DNA of 64,000 nt from Fasciolopsis buskii (GCA_008360955.1 LUCM01009867.1:1-64000); one strand, 5' to 3'; counted from the stretch's first letter, positions 47,180 to 58,266 are shown. Notes: generated from the letters alone by a model not told the origin. Numbers and translations are program-made.

Positions 47180-47628
47180 TGGAACAAAAAATGGTGCGAA
47201 GAGAATGCGATGTGCGGTTACACGACTGATGAAAGAGTACTCGTTGCTTCTGGCAATAAATCAATTCGAATGCAAACAGGTTGAGATAGCGAGAAACAAA
47301 GGTTTCCAGTTGAAATTTTCCGTGGTGCCACACCAAAATCAAATTAACCAGTAGTGACTTAGTCTAACATGAAGTTACTGAGTCTTCCTTTGAAAAAGTA
47401 CTAGCGCGCATGAAGGCGTCACATCGCGTGGGGGTCTCTCTTTTATTTCACCTGTCCCAAACCAAATCTCTGCTCACCTATAGTGCCCCAAACAATAACA
47501 CGCCCGATAATCGCAACGGTTCACTATCAAATAATGCAGTAAGTTTTTTTATAAGGTTCTGGTAGCTGAGCCTGGGGTTTAGATCCCAAATGTTTCATCA
47601 GCAGCCGAAGCGACACTATCAGTGCACT
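47180..47628. other. Presumed intron of the MTR3-like gene
   Basis: Immediately upstream of the terminal exon on the minus strand. No other feature was recognised before the LINE fragment. Confidence 0.5.
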
Positions 47629-47629
47629 G

Positions 47630-48660
47630 CCTAGTGAGCAATGTGGAGATTAGGAATCTAGTATTGGGTGCCGGTTTTGAGAATACATTATCTCAGCGTA
47701 TGAAACTTGGTAGACTACGTTGGCTGGGTCAAGTGTTGCGCATGGTGAACACTCGTCTACCGTGTCCTGTTTTTTGTTCCGCCCACGAAGTGAGAAAAGC
47801 TAGGCGGAGGTAGTGTTGCCCAGCTGGATTGATCTATACACATGAAGCATAAGACGTAAGCACTAGGCGTCGCACAACAGCACAGGAGCACAGCCTGCAG
47901 TCTAGCAAGACACGAACACACACCGAGGTTGGAGACAATGGTTCGGGCTCGAGTCCGCAGGCCTCGTAGTCGCACAGCGAATGGAACAGAGCAGGACAGC
48001 TGCTTCCTGAGTGAGCAGCCACACAGGACAGAAAAGGGCGCGAAATTCGAACGGCTAGCTCAACCCGCTAGCGGGAGAGAGAGAAGACGAACATAGGATA
48101 CTGCCGCGCGTTTGTTGGTAACTCACCAATACAAGTCAAAAGTCAAATGAGCTCTTTTGTTTATATAGTTTTGTGGGGTGGCCTTGGTCTATACGTGAAA
48201 CAGCCAATCACGGAGAGAGTTTTGATGAATCTTTTTGCGGACATTTAAGAATTTTCAACCGCGCAATGTTTAAAATAACGTCAATTTTGAAATACTCGAA
48301 AAAGCGTAGGTTCTATTAGAGAAATAACAACAGAACTAAAATCTGCGATACCAAAAACCCTAGAATGCCATGACAGGAGGCCAGCAGAAGACGTGGTAAC
48401 GTGGAATGAGAAAATGTACAGCCAACTCAGGTAAAGTAGGTGTCTCACATCTTTGTGGTTAGGATCCGAAAGACCCGTTAACTATCCGAAGGATATGGCA
48501 GCAAACCGTAAACAGTGGCGATCAATTTGTCAATTTCTATCGAATCAGAATGATTGAGAAGCGCATCTGTAAGGTCAGACTGTTATTTGTGTTGGCTACT
48601 GTAGCCTTCTTATTTTTACTCGTCTGTGTAGGTCCATTATTTGAACCCCCTGCATATTCC
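47630..48660 (+). mobile_element. LINE 3'-end fragment, split by an LTR-like insertion
   Basis: The left part (47630-47810) reads VEIRNLVLGA, LRWLGQVLRM and NTRLPC. The right part (48376-48660) continues the same element from ggccagcag through tgagaaaatgtac, gtaggtgtctcac, aatcagaatgattga and the 3' UTR. Between them lies a 565-bp LTR-like repeat. It therefore inserted into an already 5'-truncated LINE copy. Orientation is opposite to the MTR3-like gene. Confidence 0.85.
47811..48375. mobile_element. LTR-like repeat, copy B, with 5-bp target duplication
   Basis: Matches copy A at 37239-37801 along its length. It is flanked by ggagg at 47806-47810 and again at 48376-48380. An uninterrupted relative of the host LINE (minus strand near 54.97 kb) has a single tggaggcc at this point, so the second ggagg is a target-site duplication. 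The ends read tagtgttgcc and ccatgaca. No internal genes are present. A 5-bp duplication with tgt...aca ends suits a solo LTR of a Ty3/Gypsy or BEL type element, but the family is not identified. Confidence 0.8.
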
Positions 48661-48661
48661 A

Positions 48662-51250
48662 CTCGACTCAGTACCATGTCCGGCACTACTATCGTCCATT
48701 CCTGCAACACCACTTCATACTTTGAAGGTGCAAATCGAGAGTCTATCTAGTGCCCGTTGTGGGTGGACCGCAGATTTGAAAAGGCACAGAACGTCAACCG
48801 CGTAGTCTAAGTCACAGCTTACCTCCGCTTCCCAGTTCCACTCCTACATCCCGGAAACCTCCTAAGGCATCTTCCATCATCTCGTCCATGGCGAAATTAA
48901 ACAACAATGGAGAGATGGGACATCCTTGCCGAACACCGCTAGTCGTTTCTAATGAACTTGACAGTTTACTGTAAACCCTCACGCAACCATAGGTATGCGA
49001 GCACAATGATCGCAACAGGTTCAGGAACTTCGTTGGTATACCAGACTTTCCAGCGGAGAGCACTGAATAGTGCTAATCAATCCACGGAGTCGAAAGCAGC
49101 TTTCAAGTCGAGAAAGACTAAGTTCGCGGGGCGGCGGTGCGTGTGGCTCGTTTCCAGTATTTGGAGAAGAGTGAATATCTGGTCGATGCAACCTCGACGA
49201 AATCCGGCCTGATGTTCGCGAATATTACTCTCGCAAATCGGTATCAAACAATGCCGCATTGTCGGATCTAACATCTCAGTAACTATCGGAATCAAACTAA
49301 CGATGAATGCTGCAGTCACTTCGTGCACCCTTCTTAAAGATGAGTATAATCAGTGACTCACCCACGATAACGGAAGACACTCCTCGTTCCAAATATCATG
49401 AAGCAAGGAGGTAAGTGATTTCATCAGCACTTCTCCACCCAATTTGAAAAGAACTGGAGGGAGGTCGGGACCGGCTGCTTTTTCCCTCTTCAGAAGCCCA
49501 GTATTTGACTGCACTTCCACTCCTATTGGGGAATCAAGTAACACTTTCCAAGGATTCACAGCTCCAGACGTCGGACTAAATGCGTTAGCGTGTGATCAGC
49601 TAAACTGATTCTTGAAGTGCTCGGCCCAACGGCTCAGCCTTTGCTGTCTACCACGGATGAACTCTCCAGTCCTATCGCACACGACTTCACTAACCGAAGT
49701 TTGCCGCCCACCACTGTCGCGTATAAAATTGAACAGTCTTTGACTGGTTACCTGAAGCGACCGCTTCTTCCATTTCTTCGACTACCTTAACCCACCAGTT
49801 TTCGCGGTCATTCCAAAGGCTTACCGTCAACTGACGCTGCAACTATCGACGCATCTTATTCCCTTCCTTGCAGTTAGGTAGCTCGCGTTTTTGCTCCATT
49901 AGACCCAGCGACTCTTGCGAGATCCAGTGTTTTTGATGAATGCTAGATCTAGGACCACAGGCGAAATCTGCTGCATTTGATCCCACTGATCGTCTAAATC
50001 GGAGTTCTTAATTCCTCGGATAGTTGTTCTTCGCAGATGTTGCGAACAGCCAAATCAGATAGACGTTCGATAGCCAGTTGAGTTTTTGTACAGCGTCGAT
50101 GGCCGTTGAGCTGGAGCAAAATTCGCATTAAGACTAACGCATGGTCCGATTCGACGTACGTGGTCCAGTATGATCTACAGTTCTGGACAGAACAACGATA
50201 ACAGTAGATTATTGCAATATCGTCAATATGACTCAGAGTACCTATCAAGTCATAACCGCAAGTCGTTGTGCGATGCAAACTGTGTCAGAAATTCGTACTA
50301 GAAAGGAATAAATGATTATCTGCACAGAATTGGAGAAGTCTTTCCCCGTTGTCTGTTCGCCGTGCAGGCAAGGCGCATCGCACACCTAGACAGGACTCCG
50401 ATGCACTAAGTTCTCCAACTTGTGCATTAAAGTCACCTGCTACCACTACAATGTCAGAGCGTTTGCTCTTCCGAACAAGGGTGACGAAGTCATCGTAAAA
50501 ATCGTCTTTCTCCATGTCAATGCTGCAGTCTGTTGGAGCATATGCCGAGATAACAAATAAACTACGCTTAACACTACTATCCTTTCGGACACCGACTGAT
50601 CCCTGCAGTCTCATGGCACACAAGCGGCTGTTGACTGAGATCCAATCTAAAAGGGCTGCTTCAGCCTTCTCACTCAACACTATTCCTACACCACGTCGAC
50701 CCACACACACAGCTTGAGCTGCTTCGTCTCCTGAAGTGCGCAGGAAATAACCTGACGAGACATTTGGCGCAGTCAGTTGAATTATCCTACTCGAATCCTG
50801 AATTCGTGTTTCACTCACACAGCAGACATCAATCGATAGTGAGTTAGTTCACTGTCACAGCCAAACACGCCTGTTGGCCAGCCTGCTTTAAAGTGCACAC
50901 ACTGAAGGAACCGAGATTGAGAGACTGATGAGGCTTGAGAAAATGTGGGCTAATAGACTGAAAACCACCTAATACACTACTTGACAATAAACCGTTGCGA
51001 GTATCGGGTGTGTTATCAATGGAGATACTATGGGTAGGCAGAAGGAGCAAACAGATTGGGTTGGAGACAGGAGAGACAGGTTGAATAAAAGAGGGAACTC
51101 TGAGCAGTAGCATACTTATCACTACTCACCCCACATGCACTCGATGCAATGGGCAGCGCAGTCCTGATTATCATGCGCGACGACCGATGCAGTATGGAAT
51201 TATTTGTAGGCGTGTAACTCATGGGGATTGATGGACAGGTGCTTCTAGGG
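48662..51250 (-). mobile_element. LINE with endonuclease and RT, minus strand, 3' end missing
   Basis: Right to left: the endonuclease is best preserved at 50818-50285, with MSETRIQDSS, DWISVNSRLCAMRL, SAYAPTD and VVVAGDFNAQVGEL (an AP-endonuclease-like catalytic motif). Its C-terminal part is at 50278-49994. Then come RT linker and fingers (KREKAAGPDLPPVLFKLGGEV and DIWNEECLPL at 49.56-49.38 kb), IREHQAGFRRGCIDQIFTLLQ and NLVFLDLKAAFDSVD (49.2-49.08 kb), and TSGVRQGCPISPLLFNFAMD (48.95 kb). It stops near 48.66 kb at the junction with a plus-strand LINE end. Sequence before the endonuclease (50.84-51.25 kb) looks like its 5' part. Frameshifts make it inactive. Confidence 0.9.
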
Positions 51251-51254
51251 AGTC

Positions 51255-52720
51255 CAGCCGCTAAGCAGAAAAACGATTAGGGATCTCAACTAAAGCCTTT
51301 GGTTCTGGCAAGAACCTGACCACAAGGCAGCGGGGTACAGCTGAGTGGAAGCCCATCTACTTGGATCAATTATTCTTCCACTCGTTTTTCTCACTGAGCT
51401 GCTAACTCAGATCAACCCTCGACTAGGAGGACCAGGAGACTACTTCGCCAAGCCTCTACCCATTGATCTTCCAGGCATGACTGGATCTTCGGTTTGAGAA
51501 AAGCCATCCTGTATGGCTCGCTGAATCATGGGGGCACGCAGGCTGTCACACCACGTCAAGCTGTAGTCTCGCTGTGGCAGGATGGTACTGTTAAGCTAAT
51601 TTGGTGTTTTTGACTAGTCTGAAATGTCATACGTCACGGTCGAGTTGGAGGTCTCGTAACCCACTGGGAGCCGGGGAATTCATGGTTAGTTCATAAGCCC
51701 TTCGAATGAGGCTAGACATCTTGGGTGCTTAGTAAACTTCTCTGCTACAGATGCGCGTGAGCATGTTTTGTACGTGACTGGTTTGGAGTGAGGGTTTGCC
51801 GAACTCCTTTGGAATGACTACCAAAAGTCAGTCAACTCGGTGGAGTACCAGCATTCGTCTTCGTCCTCAGCTTTTTTCGAAAGCATCTCCGTCCCGTGGA
51901 GGCAGCATGGGTAGAAGTTCCTCAACAATCCCCATTTGAGAATCCCGGTCATTTTTTTCAGTATTTCGAGATTTATCCAGGGTGAACAGCAAACTCGGTA
52001 GTTGAAACGCCCACTCCGACCCCGCCGAAACACTTGAAGGATGATCAAATTCGGGCTAGACATGCTGTCCAGGCAAGAGTATCCTATGTTTGGAACGGCG
52101 TCGGAATCGCTATTGCAGTTTGACTATGGGTTTTAAAAATGCTTAGGTTTATAAGAACCAATGACGTTATAAAAACCTTTGACCATTTTAACTGCCGACG
52201 TTATAATCTAGATCAACAATATTCATAAACCATTATGCTATTCCTTTGCACGGGTTACATGACTTACTAGCATAACTGCCGATTCGATAGCACTCAGTAG
52301 AAGTTGACTGAGCCGCTTCTCAAGTGATAGTTGGGAATCCTTCGGAAGCCAACTTGCAAAAGATGCAAATTTCACCGATGTAGTCAGTTGTCCATCTTGG
52401 CGCATCTAAAGTGTCTTAAACAAAGTAGAACGATTTACTTCGGAAGGGCCATTCACTGAACAGTAAGCTTTAATGTCGCCATATTCAATGTATGCAGATC
52501 CATCTGCAATCGGGTTAACTCCTAATTTGAAAACTTCAAAAATTGTGAGAGCGAAAATACGACTTCTTACATTGATCTAACGAAGATGCCTAGGAAACTG
52601 TAAAGAAGAAAACGACACATACTTCTGAGGGGACAGGGTTAAGGAAGCATTCCAGATCCACAGCTTCACTGGGAAGTTTATTACAGTCAATGGGCATGGA
52701 GATATAGAATGCACTGGGCT
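51255..52720. other. No recognised gene; possibly LINE 5' leader at the left
   Basis: 51.25-51.6 kb may be the 5' leader of the LINE to the left, with no second copy here to prove it. The minus frame 51818-52063 is unassigned. Confidence 0.35.
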
Positions 52721-52724
52721 AGCG

Positions 52725-52830
52725 ACCTTAGGATTTGTGTGACTGACCTGAAATGTACAAGGGCAGAAAAACCAAGATAAGCCGAAGCACATCAAAGCCT
52801 ATCAGCCAGCATTACCACACAATCAAAAAA
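52725..52830 (-). repeat. Interspersed repeat R5, copy 1
   Basis: It matches 54490-54575 in order: gagtgac-gacctgaaa-gtaca, aaaaacca, agccgaagc and cagc(a/c)agcattaac/acc. In the 54.5-kb copy it abuts the LINE 3' tail. Confidence 0.6.
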
Positions 52831-52834
52831 TGCA

Positions 52835-53410
52835 ATATGCCAAAAAACAGGGATTCAACAGGCCTCGGCTGAAAAGAGCCCAAGCGACATAACATGATTC
52901 GTAGCAGAAACACACGTTCTAGTGGAAATCAAAATACAAGCTGATCCAAACAAGTGTTCAAGTCTTATTGGTCACTGTTTGGTATTCTAATTTGTGACAC
53001 CTTCCAGATATTCGATGGGTCGACGACGCACTGGAATGGGAGGGGAAGAAAATCTTGTTGGTGCATGTCCAGTAAACTCTCCGGTAGTTTCAGTCTCGGT
53101 ACACAGTTTTCTCTTTTAGATGGCATTGCCGTGAGTGCCACCTACAAGGTGTACCTTAGCTGTCTGTTCTAGGATCAAGAGCGTCCCCCTCGGAACGAGT
53201 TCCACTTTGTTTTGCGCCAGTAGCTAACTTGAGATTGGACGTCAACTGATTGTGCCATAGCTGCTGGTTCGCCGCATTGTCGAGCGGTTTTCAGCATCAC
53301 GTACGATGAAGGTAAGACGCGGATTTTTGCGGCGGCCGCGGTCTGTAGGCAACTCCATAACCACACCTTTGAACTTGACGGTCAAAGACTTTTTTCATTG
53401 TTTGTTATAG
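52835..53410. other. No recognised gene
   Basis: A 48-codon minus-strand frame at about 53240-53388 (reading VKFKGVVMELPTDRG and LTFIVRDAENRS) looks protein-like but has a stop just upstream and no convincing splice site. It is unassigned. Confidence 0.3.
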
Positions 53411-53411
53411 T

Positions 53412-53666
53412 ATCGAAGGAACAGCGAATTCGCCGGCAAGTTCTGTGTATTCGCTGCCCGACCTCCTGGTGACAAAGAAACGAACAGTGTCGCTAGTCCC
53501 ACCGACAAACGAAATCAATGGAGTGGTGCTGTGGGGTGATTCAAACAGATCGATAGGTTCAATAAGAATAATCAAGAAGATCGAGGATGCATCAATAGGG
53601 TTTCAGTCAATTTATAGCCAAGATGCGATTTCTGAGAAGGTCAATGAGAAACGTATTGTGGAGTGA
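53412..53666 (+). other. Exon-like open segment, unrecognised
   Basis: After a pyrimidine-rich acceptor (ttttttcattgtttgttatag) a frame runs through IEGTANSPASSVYSLPDLL, TVSLVPPTNEINGVVLWG and IGSIRIIKKIED to a stop at 53664. It is about 84 codons. No family was recognised. It could be a last exon or one ending at an internal gt. Confidence 0.35.
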
Positions 53667-53869
53667 ACAATAAAACCAGTAGCCGAGAGTAAAAGTAGAC
53701 GAACATAATAGTCTCGATCACGAAGACAGTATTCTGGTATTCGGATGTATTTTGTGGAGGGGAGAAGTGGTAAGTCCATTGTTTGTATGAGGGCATGCGT
53801 TTTGGATCTAGAAACAGCATTACGCGAAGCCTTCTAAAACATATCATGTGTATGAAGTTCCAACAGGAT

Positions 53870-54000
53870 CCTGTGCGTCATGGAATTACAGGGGGCTTTT
53901 CGGATATTCTGGAAGTGAATTGTTCAGATGGACCTGTGATAACCCGGCCCTTCGGGGAAAACTGGCATGCTAATGGTCACTTTCTAACCGTCCGAAAGAC
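53870..54000 (+). other. Exon-like open segment with strong donor, unrecognised
   Basis: An open frame reading GGFSDILEVNC, VITRPFGENWHANGHF and LTVRKT ends at an excellent donor (aagacg/gtgagt). Possible acceptors are ttccaacag (53870) or gaattacag (53891). No domain was recognised. With the 53.4-kb segment it may belong to one unidentified plus-strand gene. Confidence 0.35.
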
Positions 54001-54310
54001 GGTGAGTATTATTCAGATTGCATTCAGCCAAATCAACCCCATCGATGAGTGACTTATATATTCTAGATCTTAAACTGTGCCCCAATAAAACCAGTTCCAG
54101 TGAAGTTAGTCAATTTGATAAGAAAATTCATCGAAGGCGGATTCACTGCGAGGTGAGAAAAACCGCACATGAAGTCGAACTTATAGCCATGCAAAGAGGT
54201 CACTTAATCGAATGCAAGCTATCCAAGAGCACGGTTTCCCAACTGGTTTCACGAAAAACATATGGACTTAATTTCCGGAACAATCGATTTCCATGAACAT
54301 TTAGTTTGAC

Positions 54311-54400
54311 CGACGATGGTCAAGTGGATTAGGCGTCTGTTATTAAAAAGGTCTCGTGATCGAATCTCAGACCCGCCGGTCACTTTGTGGTTGGAGTCAA
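54311..54400 (+). repeat. tRNA-like SINE head
   Basis: gatggtcaagtggattaggcg (A-box-like) and gtgatcgaatctc (B-box-like), closing with acccgccggtcac. It resembles the family 1 head, but the body differs. It is followed by R5 and a LINE tail. Confidence 0.55.
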
Positions 54401-54489
54401 CTAGCGGTCAAACGACTCATTACCGCCCCTGATCTAATGAAGCCCTATGTTGTTCTACTGTAGCATACGCTGGGAAAGCGATCCTCAAA

Positions 54490-54580
54490 AGGGTGGAGTG
54501 ACCGACCTGAAAAGTACAGAGATAAAAACCAGCATCAGCCGAAGCCCAATAAGCGTACCAGTCAGCATTAACACTTATCA
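54490..54580 (-). repeat. Interspersed repeat R5, copy 2
   Basis: Second copy of the repeat at 52.73-52.83 kb, directly beyond the atg/atc-repeat end of the LINE to the right. It is either an extension of that LINE's 3' end or a separate repeat that served as its insertion site. Confidence 0.55.
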
Positions 54581-56470
54581 TCATCATCATCGTTCAGCGT
54601 TAAACAGCAAGGCAAGCCTCAATGACCGATGCCTTCCCCAGAGTTACACGTTTATATAAAAAGAGTGAATATCTAATGGGAACAGGGAGTCGACCTACAC
54701 AGGCGGGAAAAGATAAGATGCTGCTGCAGCCAACACACGAAACACAGTCTAACTGTACAAACGCACGTGTTTCAATCATTCTGATTCGATAGAAAATGAC
54801 AGCACGACCGCCAATGTTCACGGTTCACTGCCATATCCTTCAGTGTCTCCATTCAGCAAGTCCACGAGTCTTTCGGACCCCAACCACGAAGGCGTGAGAC
54901 ACCTACTTCACCTAAGTTCGCTGTACATTTTCTCATTCCACGCTGCCACGTCATCTGTTGGCCTCCACATGGTTTCTTCCATTCCTTAGGAGGAACACAA
55001 AATAAGGCACGATATGGTAGACGAGTATTCGTCATACGCAACACGTGACCCAACCAGCGTAGTCTACTAAGTTTCATACGCTGAAACAAGCTATTCTCAG
55101 AAGTGGCACCCAATACCAGATTCCTAACCTCAATATTACTCACCCGGCCACTCCATCCAATCCTAGCCATACTACGCAAACATCGGTTGTCGAAAACCTC
55201 AAACCGACGAACATCGCCCACACGCATACTCCACGTCTCGCAACCGTACAACAGAACTGAACGCACTGCAGCACAGTACACACGACCTTTCAACTTCAGT
55301 GAAATATCAGGCCGACGCCACAAGTGCTTCAATCCAGCTTAAGCTGTACGAGCCTTGGATATACGCATACTTACCTCCAATCCCGAGCTACGATCGTTAG
55401 ACAAGGTGGGTGAAACGGTCCACCATTGTTATTTCCTCTCCATCCAGTATCAAGTTCGGCACTGCTGTCGTCCAGTCCTGTAACAGTACTTTGCACTTTG
55501 AAGGTGCAAAGCACATGCCAAACCGAGCAACCGAACTCGACAGTCTATCTAGTGCCCGTTGTGCATGGTCCGCAGACTCGAACAGGCACACGACGTCGTC
55601 TGCGTAATCTAGGTCGCATAGCTTTCCTCCACTTCCCCAGTTCGACTCCCACACCCCGAAGACCTCCTAAAGCATCTTCCATTACATCGTCCATGACAAA
55701 GTTGAACAAGAATGGAGAGATGGGACACCCTTGTCGAACGCCACTAGTCGTTTCAAATGAACGTGAAAGTTCACCGTACACCCTAACGCGACCATAGGTA
55801 TGCGAGTACAATGCTTGCAACAGGTTCACAAACTTCGTTGGCATACCATTCCGGTGGAGAGCACTGAGTAGTACTGGTCAATCCACGAAGTCGAAAGCCC
55901 CTTTCAAGTCGAGGAAGACTACGATCGTAGGGCGGCGATGCGTGTGGCGCGTTTCGAGTATCTGTCGAAGAGTGAATATTTGATCGATGCAACCTCGACC
56001 TGGCCGAAATCCGGCCTGTTGTTCGCGGATATTACTCTCGCGAATCGGTGTAAAACGGCGCAGCATTATCGAAGCTAACTATCGGATTTAAACTAATCCC
56101 ACGATGATTGCTGCAGTCACTCCGTTTACTCTTCTTGAAGATGGGTACAATTAGTGACTCACCCCATGATAGCGGGATACTCTCCTCGTTCCAAATATCA
56201 CGAAGCAAGGAGGTAAGTGATTTCGTCAGCACCTCCCCACCCAATCTGAAAAGAACTGGGGGAAGTTCATCGGGACCGGCAGCTTTTCCCCTCTTCAGAA
56301 GCCGAATATTCGACTCCACTTCCACTCCAGTTGGGGGATCAAGTGACACCTCCCAAGGACTCACAGCTCCAGGCGTCGGACTAGATACGATAGCGTACGG
56401 CCAGTTAAACTGATCCTTGAAATGTTCTGCCCAACGACCCAGTGCTGCAAGGGCCTTCCATCTCATGCGT
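54580..56470 (-). mobile_element. LINE, 5'-truncated, best-preserved RT copy (minus strand)
   Basis: Right to left: RT linker with RGKAAGPDELPPVLFRLGGEV and IPLSWGESLIVPIFKK (56.4-56.13 kb), SNIREQQAGFRPGRGCIDQ and VVFLDLKGAFDFVD (56.05-55.88 kb), and TSGVRQGCPISPFLFNFVMD (55.75 kb). Next are LCDLDYADDVVCLFE with an intact YADD box (55.62 kb), MCFAPSKCKVLLQDW (55.51 kb) and the C-terminal region GRVYCAAVRSVLLYGCETWSM, LRWLGHVLRM and NTRLPYRALFC (55.3-55.0 kb). The 3' UTR ends at tcatcatcatcatcg (gat repeats in sense). At least three frameshifts or deletions separate the frames. RT plus AP-type endonuclease relatives nearby and a trinucleotide tail suggest an RTE-like or related clade. Confidence 0.92.
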
Positions 56471-56649
56471 GTTATTTTGGAAACCCGAGACATCTAACGA
56501 AAACAGCGGCGTTGGGGATAATCAGCAACCTAGAGGACGGGATTGATGAGGCTGGGGGAGCTCCACGAAGGCCAAGGAGAAGACTTAGAAGAGGTAAATT
56601 CGTCTCTAATGTAATAACCCCAGTCTTGTCTACGTCTCCCAAAGCGTCT

Positions 56650-57790
56650 TCCCCAACTGCCACGCTGACCACCAAGGGGTAAATTTATTCCCGTCTTAAT
56701 TGACACTGCCACCACGCACAGCCTCACAAATCGACATACCCCAACGCATACCAGGTGTAACAAGGCATAGCGGTTGTGACCAGCTGGTTGCCGCATACAC
56801 CTTAGCCATGAAAGCAAATGTGATGCTCGAGGCTGAATTCCTGCTGACTAAAACACAAGTCTTTTATGTCGCCGGAGCCCCCCTTCGAATGTATTGTTGG
56901 ACTCTACCTCTTGAGAAGGGTAGAAGGCACCATCAACAAGATGTCGGATCCACTAAAGAAGGTAAGCGACACAATGCATCCAACCGCGATCAAAGACGTA
57001 CCGCCTCAGGCACCTCTGCCTACCACCGAAACGGACCACCATTCTCATCATCAAAAGAATTTCGCAACTCCTCGAAATTATTGCCCCAGGAGTAAAGACC
57101 GAATGGACAGTAGAGCTGCAGTGCATAGTCGAATAGCATGCCGAGGACTTCACATGGGGTGAGACACAATTAGGACCAACAGGTCTCAAATAGATACGGG
57201 ATACACCACCGACAAAAATCTCGCCAATACGTATATCGCCATTATGCATGGACGAACTCACCGAGTACATCAAACGTATGGAAGATCACCATGTGATACA
57301 GCCCCCAAATCCTCATGGTCAGCACCCATGGTGCTGGTGGGAAAAGGAAATGGAGCCTCAGACTTTGCGTTGACTATAAACAACTCAATCAGGCCACAAA
57401 GAAGGACCCCTTCTCCATCCCAAGATTTGACGACCTTTTCGAATCTCTACCGAAGGCGACCCGGTTTAATACCCCGAACCCAACGTCAGGACTCTGGCAA
57501 GTAGAAGTAGAGGAAAGAGACTGACAAAAAACTGCTTTCTGCACATCCGCTGGATTCTGCGAATTTCAGGCAATGCCCTTCGGATTGATAAACGCTCCTT
57601 CAACATTCCAACGATTAGTGTAGATGGCCCTGAAAGGTTTGTCCCCAGACAAGTGTACCCAAATATCATCGTGCACGGCACTACAGAACAAAAATGCTTG
57701 GGCAACACGGCGGCTGTACTGGATCATCTAACAGACTTAGGCCTCAGACTCAAGCCAGAGGAACATCGTTTTCATGAAATAATTCGTCAT
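56650..57790 (+). mobile_element. Ty3/Gypsy retrotransposon pol region: protease and reverse transcriptase, degenerate
   Basis: Plus-strand frames give a protease-like start (FIPVLIDTATTHS near 56.69 kb), then RT: MDELTEYIKRMEDHHVIQ (57.25 kb), VDYKQLNQATKKDPFSIPRF (57.38 kb), SGLWQVEVEERD (57.49 kb) and AFCTSAGFCEFQAMPFGLIN followed by APSTFQRL (57.6 kb). The order and the MPFGL-NAPSTFQ motif are typical of Ty3/Gypsy RT. Several frame changes and a stop occur, and the segment where the YxDD box belongs (about 57.655 kb) is shortened, so the copy is dead. It is cut at 57.79 kb by other sequence. Confidence 0.9.
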
Positions 57791-57794
57791 GTGA

Positions 57795-57970
57795 TATCAT
57801 CGCCCAACTCACCATAAAGAAACCATGGAAGCACCGTACAGCTGTTTCATCCTTGTTAGGAATCATCAGCAGTGCATATCCACCGCGCCCGAACTAGGAC
57901 GCGAACCCCGGACGAACGATTTTGAGTCGAACACCTTAGCCATTACGCTACCGGGCAGGCTCTGAACGGT
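57795..57970 (-). repeat. tRNA-derived SINE, family 2, inserted in the Gypsy element
   Basis: On the minus strand: head cggtagcgtaatggctaagg and gttcgactcaaa, B box ggggttcgcgtcc, then gatatgcactgctga and gctgtacggtgcttccatgg. This is the best-preserved family 2 copy and the model for those at 10.24-10.59 kb. It lies between the Gypsy RT and its RNase H part. Confidence 0.85.
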
Positions 57971-58265
57971 TTGTTGAACTCAACCACATGATGTTGCACC
58001 TATCCGTCACTGATTTGCACGGTTACTGTCCGCTAGCTCACGGCGATCGACCCCTACTGATAGATTACTTCTCTGCAGGTAGCCTAAGTACGACGAAGGC
58101 TTTGGATGTGACAGAGCTTGACTAGTTGATTACTTGGTACATTTTAATAGGAGATTGAATGTTTTCTTGAATACGATGATACCGCATGGTGAATTATTTC
58201 ATGCAAACATTCAATCCCCTACTACTGGAATATGATTTTCTGCAACCCCAATCAAACTATATAGG
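57970..58265. other. Unexplained insert in the Gypsy element, with inverted repeat
   Basis: About 295 bp lie between the SINE and the resumption of Gypsy coding (GHTFPG at about 58.267 kb), belonging to neither. They contain arms aggagattgaatgttt (58149-58164) and aaacattcaatcccct (58205-58220), complementary except at one position, with a 40-bp loop. Confidence 0.6.
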
Positions 58266-58266
58266 G

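Noticed and set aside
53240..53388. Minus-strand exon reading VKFKGVVMELPTDRG
   Set aside because: A stop lies just upstream, no acceptor is visible and no family was recognised; it could be coding, but cannot be supported.
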